From positions 1-64,000 of the forward strand of contig NZ_JAABOK010000007.1 in NCBI RefSeq assembly GCF_009928525.1: a stretch of DNA of 64,000 bases, given 5' to 3'. Below are positions 17,821-26,236 of this stretch, piece after piece. This DNA comes from Chitinophaga solisilvae (GTDB taxonomy: Bacteria; Bacteroidota; Bacteroidia; Chitinophagales; Chitinophagaceae). The position numbers and the translations under genes are program-made. Position 1 is the first letter of the stretch. The number at the start of each line of letters is the position of its first letter. The notes beneath the pieces are model-generated. The model worked only from the letters and a program-made list of their open reading frames with translations, was not told the origin of the DNA and did no database searches.

Positions 17821-18474
17821 ATGATAATAAACTTAAGTGAAACTAATTCGCTGGTAGGAGAATGGCTAAGCGAGATCAGAAATGTAGATGTTCAGCAGGA
17901 CCGTATGCGCTTCCGGCGTAATATGGAAAGGCTCGGAGAAGTAGCAGCTTATGAAATCAGTAAAACGCTGGAATACGTAGACAAGGAAGTGACTACGCCG
18001 ATGGGAATAGCTACCTGCCGCGTACTGAAGGCACAGCCTGTGCTGGCCACCATTCTGCGGGCCGGACTGGCGTTGCACCAGGGTTTGCTGCATTATTTTG
18101 ATAAGGCGGACCACGCGTTTATTTCCGCTTACCGCAAGCACAACCATGATGGTTCTTTTGATATCAGCCTGGAATATGTAAGCAGTCCTTCTATTGAAGG
18201 TCAGGTGCTTATACTCTCTGATCCGATGCTGGCTACAGGCGCTTCCCTGGTGAAAACCATCGAGCACCTGGAAGAAATAGGAAAACCCAGCCATATTCAC
18301 CTGGTGGTGGCTATTGCCTGTACGGTAGGTATTGAATATGTGCTCCGTAATACCAAGGCCAACCTGACCATCTGGGCCGGAGATATTGATGACGAGCTTA
18401 CGGCTAAAGGTTACATCGTACCTGGCCTGGGCGATGCCGGTGATCTGGCTTTCGGAAATAAATTACAACAATAA
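17821..18474 (+). CDS. upp: Uracil phosphoribosyltransferase
   Basis: A 217-residue enzyme making UMP from uracil and PRPP in pyrimidine salvage. The PRPP-binding loop is present as LILSDPMLATGASLVKTIEHL, and the uracil-binding C-terminal region reads YIVPGLGDAGDLAFG. RMRFRRNMERLGEV and ILRAGLALHQGLL are further family blocks. An upstream in-frame ATG at 17797 adds eight residues not found in the family, so 17821 was chosen. It follows the vWA gene closely and may share its message, though the functions look unrelated. Confidence 0.95.
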   Translation: MIINLSETNSLVGEWLSEIRNVDVQQDRMRFRRNMERLGEVAAYEISKTLEYVDKEVTTPMGIATCRVLKAQPVLATILRAGLALHQGLLHYFDKADHAFISAYRKHNHDGSFDISLEYVSSPSIEGQVLILSDPMLATGASLVKTIEHLEEIGKPSHIHLVVAIACTVGIEYVLRNTKANLTIWAGDIDDELTAKGYIVPGLGDAGDLAFGNKLQQ

Positions 18475-18507
18475 TATTTGTCTGACGTTTAAGGATTTAT
18501 AACAAAG

Positions 18508-18575
18508 AATTTTTCCATTTTCTCATTTTGAAATTTTTCAACAGGAAAATATCCGGATGAGAAAATGGAAAATTT
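18508..18575. repeat. Intergenic hairpin after upp
   Basis: A CCATTTTCTCAT-type arm at 18511-18526 pairs with 18557-18572 over 16 bp, around a 30-nt loop. AT-rich ends extend it slightly. It lies in the 213-bp gap between upp and the PorP-like gene. It has neither the GAATTRC arms nor the AGCGAAGA core of the main family. It probably ends the upp transcript. Confidence 0.65.
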
Positions 18576-18687
18576 TTATGAGCAATTGTTCTATAAAGTT
18601 TTTTATACATGGATTTAATTTGAAATATGACATAATTGGTGTACCTTCACCACCATTGCATAAACCCTATGCTTTAAGCTTTATTTT

Positions 18688-19701
18688 ATGAGAAGAGCTT
18701 TACTATTCCTGGCCATATTCCTTTATTTAAATCCGTTACGGGCACAGGACCCGCATTTTTCACAGTTTTTTGCCTCTCCGCTGACACTTAACCCGGCGTT
18801 TACCGGTTTATTTTCAGGTGATTACCGTATATCAGGTAACTATCGTTCACAATGGCGCAGCATTGCTTCTCCGTTTGTGACCGGTACGGCAGCCATCGAT
18901 TTCGGCATCCTGAAAAATACCATCTCGTATACGGATATCTGGGGTGTTGGTCTGATGGCTATGTATGACAGAACAGGCGGTGGAGCGCTGACGTCCACCT
19001 ACCTTTCAATGAGTACGGCCTACCATAAAGGACTGGACCCGGAAGGCAACCACACACTGGCGATTGGCTTGCAGGGAACGCTGGTACAGAAGAGACTGGA
19101 CAACTCCAAGCTGCAGTTTGAATCGCAGATTGATAACAATGGCTTCAATCCGGCTATCCCCAGTGGCGAAACCCTCGTGAATCCTAAAATATCCTATTTC
19201 GATCCCAACATCGGTATATTATATAATGGCCTAATCGGCGAAGCCTCCAATATATACCTGGGCGCTTCCTATTACCATATTACCCAGCCCACCGAATCAT
19301 TCATGGATATTACCCAGAACCGCCTCAGCTACCGCTGGACACTGCATGGTGGCGGGTCTGTACCAGTAAACGGCAAAGACCGCCTGCATGGAAGTGTACT
19401 GTACATGAAGCAAAGCACCGCCTCTGAATTTGCGCTCGGCGGCGCCTATGGCTTTGCGCTCAGCGATATGGAAGATAACCCTACTATCTTTTACCTCGGT
19501 GCATTCTGCAGGCTGAAAGATGCGCTCATCCCGTATATCGGTATGGAAATAAAGGGCTTCCAGGTGGGCCTTTCCTATGATACCAACATGTCTTCCCTGA
19601 AAGCGGCATCACAATACCGCGGAGGTATAGAACTGTCGCTTATTTATATTCATACCAGGAACGAGAACAATAAGTATAAAACGCTCTGTCCCCGCTTCTG
19701 A
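18688..19701 (+). CDS. PorP/SprF-family type IX secretion outer-membrane protein
   Basis: A 337-residue protein with a signal peptide (ending LRAQ) and the family start DPHFSQFFASPLTLNPAFTGL. The remainder is rich in alternating aromatic and polar residues, as in an outer-membrane beta-barrel. PorP/SprF proteins act in the type IX secretion system and anchor or export particular adhesins or surface filaments. Genes of this family usually follow a large secreted partner, but here upp precedes it and no such partner is adjacent. It may therefore serve a partner encoded elsewhere. A terminator follows. Confidence 0.88.
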   Translation: MRRALLFLAIFLYLNPLRAQDPHFSQFFASPLTLNPAFTGLFSGDYRISGNYRSQWRSIASPFVTGTAAIDFGILKNTISYTDIWGVGLMAMYDRTGGGALTSTYLSMSTAYHKGLDPEGNHTLAIGLQGTLVQKRLDNSKLQFESQIDNNGFNPAIPSGETLVNPKISYFDPNIGILYNGLIGEASNIYLGASYYHITQPTESFMDITQNRLSYRWTLHGGGSVPVNGKDRLHGSVLYMKQSTASEFALGGAYGFALSDMEDNPTIFYLGAFCRLKDALIPYIGMEIKGFQVGLSYDTNMSSLKAASQYRGGIELSLIYIHTRNENNKYKTLCPRF

Positions 19702-19748
19702 CAAGGATACTGCCTGACATAACTATCATGTGAACTGAAAGATACCCG

Positions 19749-19780
19749 AACCGTGCAGCACCCGTTCTGCGCGGTTTTTT
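19749..19780 (+). terminator. Terminator of the PorP/SprF gene
   Basis: AACCGTGCAG pairs with CTGCGCGGTT (one G-T pair) around an 8-nt loop and leads into a T-run. It is 48 bp past the stop codon. Confidence 0.85.
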
Positions 19781-19928
19781 ATAACCAATACCCGAAGAAA
19801 AACAGTGAACAAAAACCTAAATCCATATTTCCCGGATCATTTTAAAATATTTTTGCCTTAGTTTCGTTCATCCCTCAATAACCAGAGGTTATAATAAAAA
19901 TTAATTCTGTCACTTAAAATACACAACG

Positions 19929-20693
19929 TTGTTTTCATTCAGAGAGGTGCTATCAGCTGTACAGTCTTATGGAAAGGCCCATCAGTTTATCATACAGCAT
20001 AAATTATGGAAGTGGATACTCATCCCGGGCGTCATTTTCTGCCTGCTTTTCTTTTCAGGACTGTTCTTTGTCTGGAGTTATTCAGGATATTTCATTGAAT
20101 ACCTGACCCGCCTGATGCACATCACCGAATGGGTACAGGACCTGGAAAGCAGCTGGCTGAGCTTTTTATTTATACTGGTGGCCTTTTCTGTCAGAATAAT
20201 ATTCGTGCTCTGGTATTTCTCCTATTTCAAATATTTGTTTCTCATAGTAGCTTCTCCCGTATTCTCCTGGCTATCTGAAAAAACAGAGGCCATACTGGAG
20301 CACCGTGACTTTCCCTTCAGCTGGGAGCAGCTTGGCAAGGACATCTGGCGAGGTATCCGCATGTCTTGCCGCAACCTGGTATATCAGACTGCCGCTATTC
20401 TTATCCTGCTGGTAGTATCTTTCATTCCGGTGGTAGGCTGGATTACCCCCATGATAGGCTTCTTCATTGAATCCTACTTCTATGGATTTTCTATGATGGA
20501 TTATTCCTGTGAACGTCATCGCCTGACGATGTCTCAAAGTATTAACTTTATACGTCAGCACCGTGGCATGGCCCTGGGTAACGGAATGGTATTCTATGTG
20601 TTCATGCTGGTACCGGTAGTTGGCTGGGTATTGGCGCCGTCTTACGCCGTCATTGCCGCCACCATTGATTTACAACATAAAAAACTGATATAA
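19929..20693 (+). CDS. EI24-domain (CysZ-like) membrane protein
   Basis: A 254-residue integral membrane protein with several hydrophobic helices, two near residues 28-52 and 75-105 and others near 150-180 and 215-245. It carries the EI24/CysZ pattern (SPVFSWLSEKTE, FSWEQLGKDIWRGIRMSCRNL). E. coli CysZ is a sulfate permease; the function of Bacteroidota homologues is not settled. The start is a TTG at 19929, because no ATG or GTG gives the conserved FSFREVLSAVQSYGKA beginning. Its TAA overlaps the ATG of the next methylase gene (TAATG), so the two are translationally coupled. Confidence 0.82.
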   Translation: MFSFREVLSAVQSYGKAHQFIIQHKLWKWILIPGVIFCLLFFSGLFFVWSYSGYFIEYLTRLMHITEWVQDLESSWLSFLFILVAFSVRIIFVLWYFSYFKYLFLIVASPVFSWLSEKTEAILEHRDFPFSWEQLGKDIWRGIRMSCRNLVYQTAAILILLVVSFIPVVGWITPMIGFFIESYFYGFSMMDYSCERHRLTMSQSINFIRQHRGMALGNGMVFYVFMLVPVVGWVLAPSYAVIAATIDLQHKKLI

Positions 20694-21400
20694 TGAGCGC
20701 AACAGGCAAAGTGTACCTGATTCCTACCGTGTTAAGCCCGGACGCCCTGTTCAGCATTCCTGCCTACATCACCACCATTGCGCAGCAACTGCGCGTGTTC
20801 TATGTAGAAAATGAACGTACTGCGCGCCGCTACCTGAAAGCGCTGGACAGAAATATCAACATTGATGAGCTGCAACTGCTGCCCATGCATGAAAACCAGC
20901 CGCCGGATGTAGCGCTCGCGAAAAAAATATTACAGGAAGGGAAAGATATAGGCATCCTCAGCGAAGCCGGATGCCCGGCCATAGCCGATCCCGGCCACCT
21001 CGTAGTACAGGCGGCCCATAGTATAGACGCCCGCGTTATTCCTATGATCGGCCCTAACTCCATGCTGCTGGCCCTCATGGCCTCCGGAATGAACGGGCAG
21101 AATTTCCAGTTTACCGGCTATCTTCCCATCAAACAACCGGAAAGAGGTAAAATGTTACGGCAGCTGGAAGAAGAATCTGACAGAAAAAATCAAACGCAGC
21201 TCTTCATTGAAACACCTTACCGCAATAACCAGCTGCTGAAAGATATCCTGGACCACTGCCGGGATAACACCCGCCTCTGCATCGCCTGCGACATCACTGC
21301 TCCCGACGAATACATCAAAACAAAAACTATCCGGGAATGGAAAAAGGCGCTGCCGGAACTGCATAAGAAGCCGGCGATATTTTTGCTGTATGCCCGATAG
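20693..21400 (+). CDS. RsmI-like tetrapyrrole-methylase-fold SAM methyltransferase
   Basis: A 235-residue methyltransferase of the tetrapyrrole methylase fold. GKVYLIPTVLSPDA opens the domain, SEAGCPAIADPGHLVV is the glycine-rich SAM region, and IGPNSMLLALMASGMNGQNFQFTGYLP is the core family block. RsmI 2'-O-methylates C1402 of 16S rRNA. This protein is about 50 residues shorter than typical RsmI and begins differently, so it belongs to a shorter Bacteroidota subfamily whose target is not certain. It overlaps the EI24 gene by one base. Hairpin H6 follows. Confidence 0.85.
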   Translation: MSATGKVYLIPTVLSPDALFSIPAYITTIAQQLRVFYVENERTARRYLKALDRNINIDELQLLPMHENQPPDVALAKKILQEGKDIGILSEAGCPAIADPGHLVVQAAHSIDARVIPMIGPNSMLLALMASGMNGQNFQFTGYLPIKQPERGKMLRQLEEESDRKNQTQLFIETPYRNNQLLKDILDHCRDNTRLCIACDITAPDEYIKTKTIREWKKALPELHKKPAIFLLYAR

Positions 21401-21401
21401 T

Positions 21402-21531
21402 ATCATGTGATTATTTGGTTATTTGAGATTTGGTTATATAAAATGCAGCGGAGATCTGAGCAAATTATTACGCTTAGATCTCCGCTGCATTTTATATAAC
21501 CAAATCTCAAATAACCAAATAATCACATGAT
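21402..21531. repeat. Intergenic hairpin H6, 56-bp perfect arms (ATTTGAGATTTGG type)
   Basis: 21402-21457 is the exact reverse complement of 21476-21531, with an 18-nt loop. The outer arm has GATTATTTGG and ATTTGAGATTTGG words; the inner part is AAAATGCAGCGGAGATCT. It fills the convergent gap between the methylase and the 129-residue protein and ends two bases before the latter's stop codon. Confidence 0.92.
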
Positions 21532-21533
21532 CA

Positions 21534-21923
21534 TCACGGTGCCACGTTCCTGTTCGGTTCAGATATACTAATAATACTATCGACAATAAAAGGGCTGTAA
21601 CCGCGCCATGGGAGCGCCCCCAGGTATTCTTTATAATGCAGTTCCACAAACCTGCCGCTGGCGGTCATTAGCTGTTGGGCTACTTTTTCACTGCCGACAG
21701 AAAACTGGAATTCATTGGACTGGATAGTGCCTGCCCGCTGGCCCTTGTAGCCGGACTGAATCAGTTTTCCTTCGTAGGTTTTGAAGACGTAACCTTTCTG
21801 TACGAAATAGTTCAGTTCTCCTGCCTTCACCCCTTGTCCGAATACAAAATAGAATTTATAAAAAAAGATGCCGCCCAGTATCAGGATGATGATCGTAACG
21901 ACAATAAAAACGAACCGGCCCAT
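21534..21923 (-). CDS. Conserved membrane-anchored hypothetical protein
   Basis: A 129-residue protein with one N-terminal membrane helix (about residues 4-24, FIVVTIIILILGGIFFYKF) and a periplasmic part beginning GVKAGELNYFVQKGYVFKTYEGKLIQSGY. Small proteins of this shape are common in Bacteroidota and are sometimes mislabelled as 6-phosphogluconate dehydrogenase, with which this shares no visible motif. The function is unknown. The M28 peptidase gene lies 16 bp upstream on the same strand, so the two are probably co-transcribed. Confidence 0.75.
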   Translation of the reverse strand: MGRFVFIVVTIIILILGGIFFYKFYFVFGQGVKAGELNYFVQKGYVFKTYEGKLIQSGYKGQRAGTIQSNEFQFSVGSEKVAQQLMTASGRFVELHYKEYLGALPWRGYSPFIVDSIISISEPNRNVAP

Positions 21924-21939
21924 GTTGCTGTTTTATGAT

Positions 21940-23325
21940 TTAAAAGTATAGATCTGCCATATAAATCAGGCCGGCCATGCCGAACGCGCCTAATTCCAGT
22001 TCCCGTTTATTCACGGCTTCAAACACATCGGAGGCAGCATGATGAATATCAAAATAACGCTGTGAGTCGGGAGAAAGTTCAACCATCGGAGCGCCGGTTG
22101 CTGCATGCAGCATGCCTACGTCCGTACCTCCGCCTTCTTCTTCAAAGTCGTATAGCCCATAGGGTAGGAACAGCGGTTTCCAGCTGACCATGATGGCGTG
22201 TTTATCTGCCGGCATGGTAGAGGAGAATCCTCTTGGTGTAAAGCCGCCGGCATCGCTTTCCAGCGCCATGATATGCTTTTCGCCGCGCGCTTTGGCCAGG
22301 GCTGCATATTTACGTGCACCGCGGGTACCATTTTCCTCATTGGCAAAAAGCACTACGCGCAGGGTACGTAAAGGTTTGATACCACGGGCTTTAAAAGCTC
22401 TCAGCACTTCAATGGACTGCACGCAGCCGGCGCCGTCGTCATGTGCGCCTTCGCATACATCCCAGGAGTCGAGGTGGCCGCCCACTGTGATGAACTGGTC
22501 CTGGTATTTGCTGCCGCGCAGTTCCGCCACTACATTATGTCCGATGGTATCCTGCAGCATCTGGCAATTGGTACGCAGGAATACCTGCATGCTTTTATCA
22601 GTTTCCAGTCTCTTGCTGAGACGGTCTGCATCCTGCAGACCAATAGCTACTGCCGGAATTTTCGGAAAGGCAGAGTCGTAGGCCATAGCGCCCGTATGCG
22701 GGAAGTTATTGGCGCCGTGCGACATAGAACGTACAATTACCGCCAGCGCGCCGTACTTAGCCGCGCGGCTGGCGCCGTGGGAGCGGTAAATGTAGGCATC
22801 CCGGTAGGAATGGAACGTTTTGATGTGGGTAGGCGCAAAATGATAGTTATAAAAGACGATCTTGCCTTTCACCTGGTCTTTTTTGGCTTCCAGGTCTTCA
22901 AAGGAAGCTACTTCCAGTACAGGAGCGGTAATACCTTTGGGGCCGCTGCCCACCGAGTTGCCCAGGGCCAGCACATTGAGCGGCGGTACAAAGTCGCGCA
23001 ACCGGGAGATGATGCGGGCTTCTTCCTTCGCGCCGCGGACCCAGTGGGGCACCATGCATTCCTGGTAGTATACGGTATCCGCGCCGGCGGCTTTGAGGGC
23101 CTCAAATCCCCATTTTTCCGCCTTCACCATCTGAGGGGAGCCTGCCAGGCGGGCGCCGATGGTTTTGGTGAGTACCCGCAGATTTTCGTAGGCGGTGCTA
23201 TGCGTCAGCACTTCGTCAGCCAGCTGCCGTAATACCAAGGAATCTGACTGCTGCTGGGCCATCGTTGTCACCGGTAAAGCACAGGCGAACATAATTGGCA
23301 AAAGGTATTTTCTCATAAGCGGCAA
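21940..23325 (-). CDS. M28-family zinc aminopeptidase/carboxypeptidase
   Basis: A 461-residue exported peptidase with a signal peptide (residues 1-23, ending TMAQQ). A PA-like inserted domain (KIVFYNYHF, AVIVRSMSHG) precedes the catalytic M28 domain. The zinc ligands lie in GGHLDSWDVCEGAHDDGAG, FANEENGTRGA with the catalytic glutamate, ESDAGG, and a late histidine in DIHHAASD. It should remove amino acids from peptides in the periplasm or on the cell surface. The best-known eukaryotic relatives are plasma glutamate carboxypeptidases. It probably shares a transcript with the downstream 129-residue gene and is divergent from bshA. Confidence 0.9.
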   Translation of the reverse strand: MPLMRKYLLPIMFACALPVTTMAQQQSDSLVLRQLADEVLTHSTAYENLRVLTKTIGARLAGSPQMVKAEKWGFEALKAAGADTVYYQECMVPHWVRGAKEEARIISRLRDFVPPLNVLALGNSVGSGPKGITAPVLEVASFEDLEAKKDQVKGKIVFYNYHFAPTHIKTFHSYRDAYIYRSHGASRAAKYGALAVIVRSMSHGANNFPHTGAMAYDSAFPKIPAVAIGLQDADRLSKRLETDKSMQVFLRTNCQMLQDTIGHNVVAELRGSKYQDQFITVGGHLDSWDVCEGAHDDGAGCVQSIEVLRAFKARGIKPLRTLRVVLFANEENGTRGARKYAALAKARGEKHIMALESDAGGFTPRGFSSTMPADKHAIMVSWKPLFLPYGLYDFEEEGGGTDVGMLHAATGAPMVELSPDSQRYFDIHHAASDVFEAVNKRELELGAFGMAGLIYMADLYF

Positions 23326-23514
23326 AATTTGGTTCTAAAACTAACTAATTGCGGGGTGAATACAAATAACAAATAAATGGTTTTGGCGGTTCCGGTAATT
23401 CGAAATGTAGCGTTACCTTCGTTGTAGCAAAGCAATCCGGCCGGTGGCTTTCATCATCTGCCATCCTCCGTCATTGCAATTTTTTCGGCTTTCCGTTTTA
23501 TTAAAAAAAAGATC

Positions 23515-24654
23515 ATGCGCATAGGAATAGTATGTTATCCGACATACGGTGGTAGCGGAGTACTGGCTACGGAGCTGGGCAAAGCCCTGGCAGACAAAGG
23601 CCATATGGTGCACTTCATTACCTACCAGCAGCCGGTAAGGCTCAATGCTTTTCACGCGAACATTTATTATCACGAGGTACAGGTACCTACGTACCCGCTT
23701 TTCGATTTTCCGCCTTATGAATCTGCGCTCAGCAGTACTATGGTGGATGTAATCCTCAATCAGAAGCTGGACCTGCTACACGTTCACTACGCCATCCCTC
23801 ATGCATCCACCGCATATATGGCTAAACAGATTGTGAGCAAACAGGGACGAGTGGTACCTTTTATTACCACGCTTCATGGCACTGACATTACGCTGGTGGG
23901 GAAAGATAAAACCTACGCTCCCGTGGTAACCTTCTCCATCAATGAATCGGATGCTATCACAGCCGTATCGGAAAACCTGCGGGATGAAACCTACAAGTAT
24001 TTCCAGATTGAAAAAGATATATCCGTGATCTACAACTTTGTAGATACACAACGTTTCAAACGCAGGGAGATGCCGCATTTCAGAAATGCTATCGCCCCCA
24101 ACGGCGAAAAAATCCTGCTGCATGTATCCAACTTCCGTAAGGTCAAAAGGGTACCCGATGTGGTGAAGGTATTTGCCAGGGTAAGAGAGCAGATTCCTGC
24201 CAAACTGTTGCTGGTAGGCGATGGACCAGACAGGCCCGCTATTGAATGCCTGTGCCGTGAGCTGGGTATCTGTGAAGATGTTCGTTTTGTAGGTAAGCAG
24301 GAACAGCTGGAAGATGTGATGTCAGTCAGCGACCTGTTCATCCTGCCATCAGAATACGAAAGCTTTGGTCTGGCTGCCCTGGAAGCGATGGCTGCCCAGG
24401 TTCCGGTGATTTCCTCCAATGCAGGCGGCTTACCGGAAATCAACATTCCTGGCCAGACCGGCTACATGAGTGATGTTGGCGATGTGGACGGTATGGCGGC
24501 CCATGCCCTGAAACTGCTGCAGGATGAAGAACTGCTGGCAAAGGTGCGCAAAGGCGCGCTGGCACAGGCGCAGCGCTTTCATATCGATAATATCATCCCG
24601 CAGTATGAGGCCCTGTACGAACAGGTATTACAACAGCAGGCGCAGCTGCTTTAA
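23515..24654 (+). CDS. bshA: N-acetyl-alpha-D-glucosaminyl L-malate synthase
   Basis: A 379-residue GT4 glycosyltransferase that joins L-malate to UDP-GlcNAc, the first step of bacillithiol synthesis. The BshA beginning MRIGIVCYPTYGGSGVLATELG is intact, followed by LHVHYAIPHA, TTLHGTDITLVG and the donor-site motif ILPSEYESFGLAALEAMA. BshB and BshC genes are not in the window. A possible -7 box TACCTTCG lies at 23414-23421. The TAA stop overlaps the TTA stop of the convergent M23 gene, a TTAA palindrome, making this the only convergent pair without a gap. Confidence 0.95.
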   Translation: MRIGIVCYPTYGGSGVLATELGKALADKGHMVHFITYQQPVRLNAFHANIYYHEVQVPTYPLFDFPPYESALSSTMVDVILNQKLDLLHVHYAIPHASTAYMAKQIVSKQGRVVPFITTLHGTDITLVGKDKTYAPVVTFSINESDAITAVSENLRDETYKYFQIEKDISVIYNFVDTQRFKRREMPHFRNAIAPNGEKILLHVSNFRKVKRVPDVVKVFARVREQIPAKLLLVGDGPDRPAIECLCRELGICEDVRFVGKQEQLEDVMSVSDLFILPSEYESFGLAALEAMAAQVPVISSNAGGLPEINIPGQTGYMSDVGDVDGMAAHALKLLQDEELLAKVRKGALAQAQRFHIDNIIPQYEALYEQVLQQQAQLL

Positions 24655-26021
24655 CGGCTACGTATCCATCTTTCGGGATTTTGTTGTACCATGTTACGGT
24701 AAATCTGTAATTCTATTTCTCCGTTGCCACCGGAAGTACCGGCAGCAGCGGCGCCCAGCACATGACCTCGTTTTACAGACATGCCCTTGCTGACACGTAC
24801 ATCTACTAATCTGACATAGTTGGTAAAATATTTTCCATGGCGCAGGGTGACCATATACCCTGCGCCGGGAACTGAAAACACCATAATTACTTCGCCGTCG
24901 AAGATGGCTTTCACCGCAGCACCTCTGGCAGTGGCTATTACAATACCACTGTGTTCCACTTCCACCTTACCGATATTGCCTTTTCCGAAATGACCGGTGA
25001 TCCTGCCGGCATCCACGGGCCATGGCAGCCTGCCCCGGTTAGCTTCAAAGTCGCGGGATAATGACATCGCTTCCGGTGTGGCAGCCAGCACATCTTCTTT
25101 AGGTGTAGCGGCTACTTCCGGCTCCTCTTCTTCTTCTTTTACTTTAGGCAGCGGCTTAGGTTTGGTACCTGCTTTTTTTGCAGCGGCGATGGCTTTTCTC
25201 CTGGCTTCTTCCCTGAGTGCGCGGCGTTTGGCTTCAGCAGCCTTTTTACGTGCGGCAGCGGCAGCAAGCTCCCGTTTACGCGCCAGCTCTATCTCCCGGC
25301 GGATCGCATTCTGGATGGCTATATCCACCTGACGCGCTTCTGCCCTGCTTTTATTGATATTCTGCTGCAGCTCTTTCTCTTTATCTTTCAGCTGTTCAAT
25401 AGTCTGATCTGTTTCTTTCTTATTAACGATCAGGGCTACACGCTCTTTCTTTTCCGAGTACAGTGCACCGGCTTTGGCAGCCCGCAATTCTTCCAGGCTT
25501 TGCAGCTTCTGTCCCAGCAATACTTTAGTGGATAAGAGGTTTTCCGCCTGGCGGCGACGGTTTTCGCGGTACTGCCGCAGGTATTGATAGCGGCGCAACG
25601 CATCATTAAAGCTGGTTGCGGAAAACAGGAAGTTCAGTATATCATAGGAGCCTTTGGTTTTCCAGGCATATACGATCAGCTGTGCATAGCGGGCACGGAG
25701 AGAATCGACCTCCCGCTCCAGCGTTTGTACGTTACTGTTAGTACTGCTGATATCTCCGTCTATCTGGCTTATTTCAGCATTAATACCTGCTATCTGGGTG
25801 TTACGGGTATCAATTTTCTGCTGCAGTTCCTGTTGCAGGCCAATATTCTGCTTTGTTGATTTCTTGGTTTCCCGGAGTGAACGGGTAGCTTCTTCTATTT
25901 CCTTTAACAGCTCTTTCTTACGGTTCTCCAGCGCCGCACGTGTAGGCCGCTTACCCTGCTGTGCATACAACACTGCCGGTAACAGCCACAACGCCATTAA
26001 AAGGGGGATCAACTTTCTCAA
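24651..26021 (-). CDS. EnvC-like M23 peptidase/murein hydrolase activator (copy 1)
   Basis: A 456-residue exported protein: signal peptide (ending LYAQQ), two long coiled-coil stretches (about 25-130 and 150-270) and a C-terminal LytM/M23 domain (LPWPVDAGRITGHFGKGNIGKVEVEHSGIVIAT, later YMVTLRHGKYFTNYVRL). The zinc histidines of active M23 enzymes are not clearly conserved in the usual HxDW and HLHF forms, so it is more like EnvC, which activates amidases at the septum. It is a paralogue of the gene immediately upstream (26237-27688). The linker here is Lys/Glu/Pro-rich (KPKPLPKVKEEEEEPEVA). Hairpin H7 separates the two genes. Confidence 0.9.
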   Translation of the reverse strand: MRKLIPLLMALWLLPAVLYAQQGKRPTRAALENRKKELLKEIEEATRSLRETKKSTKQNIGLQQELQQKIDTRNTQIAGINAEISQIDGDISSTNSNVQTLEREVDSLRARYAQLIVYAWKTKGSYDILNFLFSATSFNDALRRYQYLRQYRENRRRQAENLLSTKVLLGQKLQSLEELRAAKAGALYSEKKERVALIVNKKETDQTIEQLKDKEKELQQNINKSRAEARQVDIAIQNAIRREIELARKRELAAAAARKKAAEAKRRALREEARRKAIAAAKKAGTKPKPLPKVKEEEEEPEVAATPKEDVLAATPEAMSLSRDFEANRGRLPWPVDAGRITGHFGKGNIGKVEVEHSGIVIATARGAAVKAIFDGEVIMVFSVPGAGYMVTLRHGKYFTNYVRLVDVRVSKGMSVKRGHVLGAAAAGTSGGNGEIELQIYRNMVQQNPERWIRSR

Positions 26022-26041
26022 AAAATAATGTTTTAGTAAGC

Positions 26042-26232
26042 GGGTTCTATTTGAGATTTGGTTATTTGAGATTTGGTTATTTGATTGACGGATTTTGGAA
26101 TTTTTTGATTTTGGAATTTAAAGATGCAGCAAAGATTTTCGCGTATAACTCCGCTGCATTTTTAAATTTCAAAACTAAAAAATTCCAAAATCCGTCAATC
26201 AAATAACCAAATCTCAAATAACCAAATAACTA
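26042..26232. repeat. Intergenic hairpin H7 (ATTTGAGATTTGGTT type), between M23 paralogues
   Basis: About 68 bp on the left (from 26063 inward) pair with about 68 bp on the right (ending 26220) with around four mismatches. The outer part repeats ATTTGAGATTTGGTT, the middle has GACGGATTTTGGAATTTTTT, and the core is GATGCAGC near 26124 and GCTGCATT near 26153. It separates two co-directional minus-strand genes. Confidence 0.85.
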
Positions 26233-26236
26233 AATG

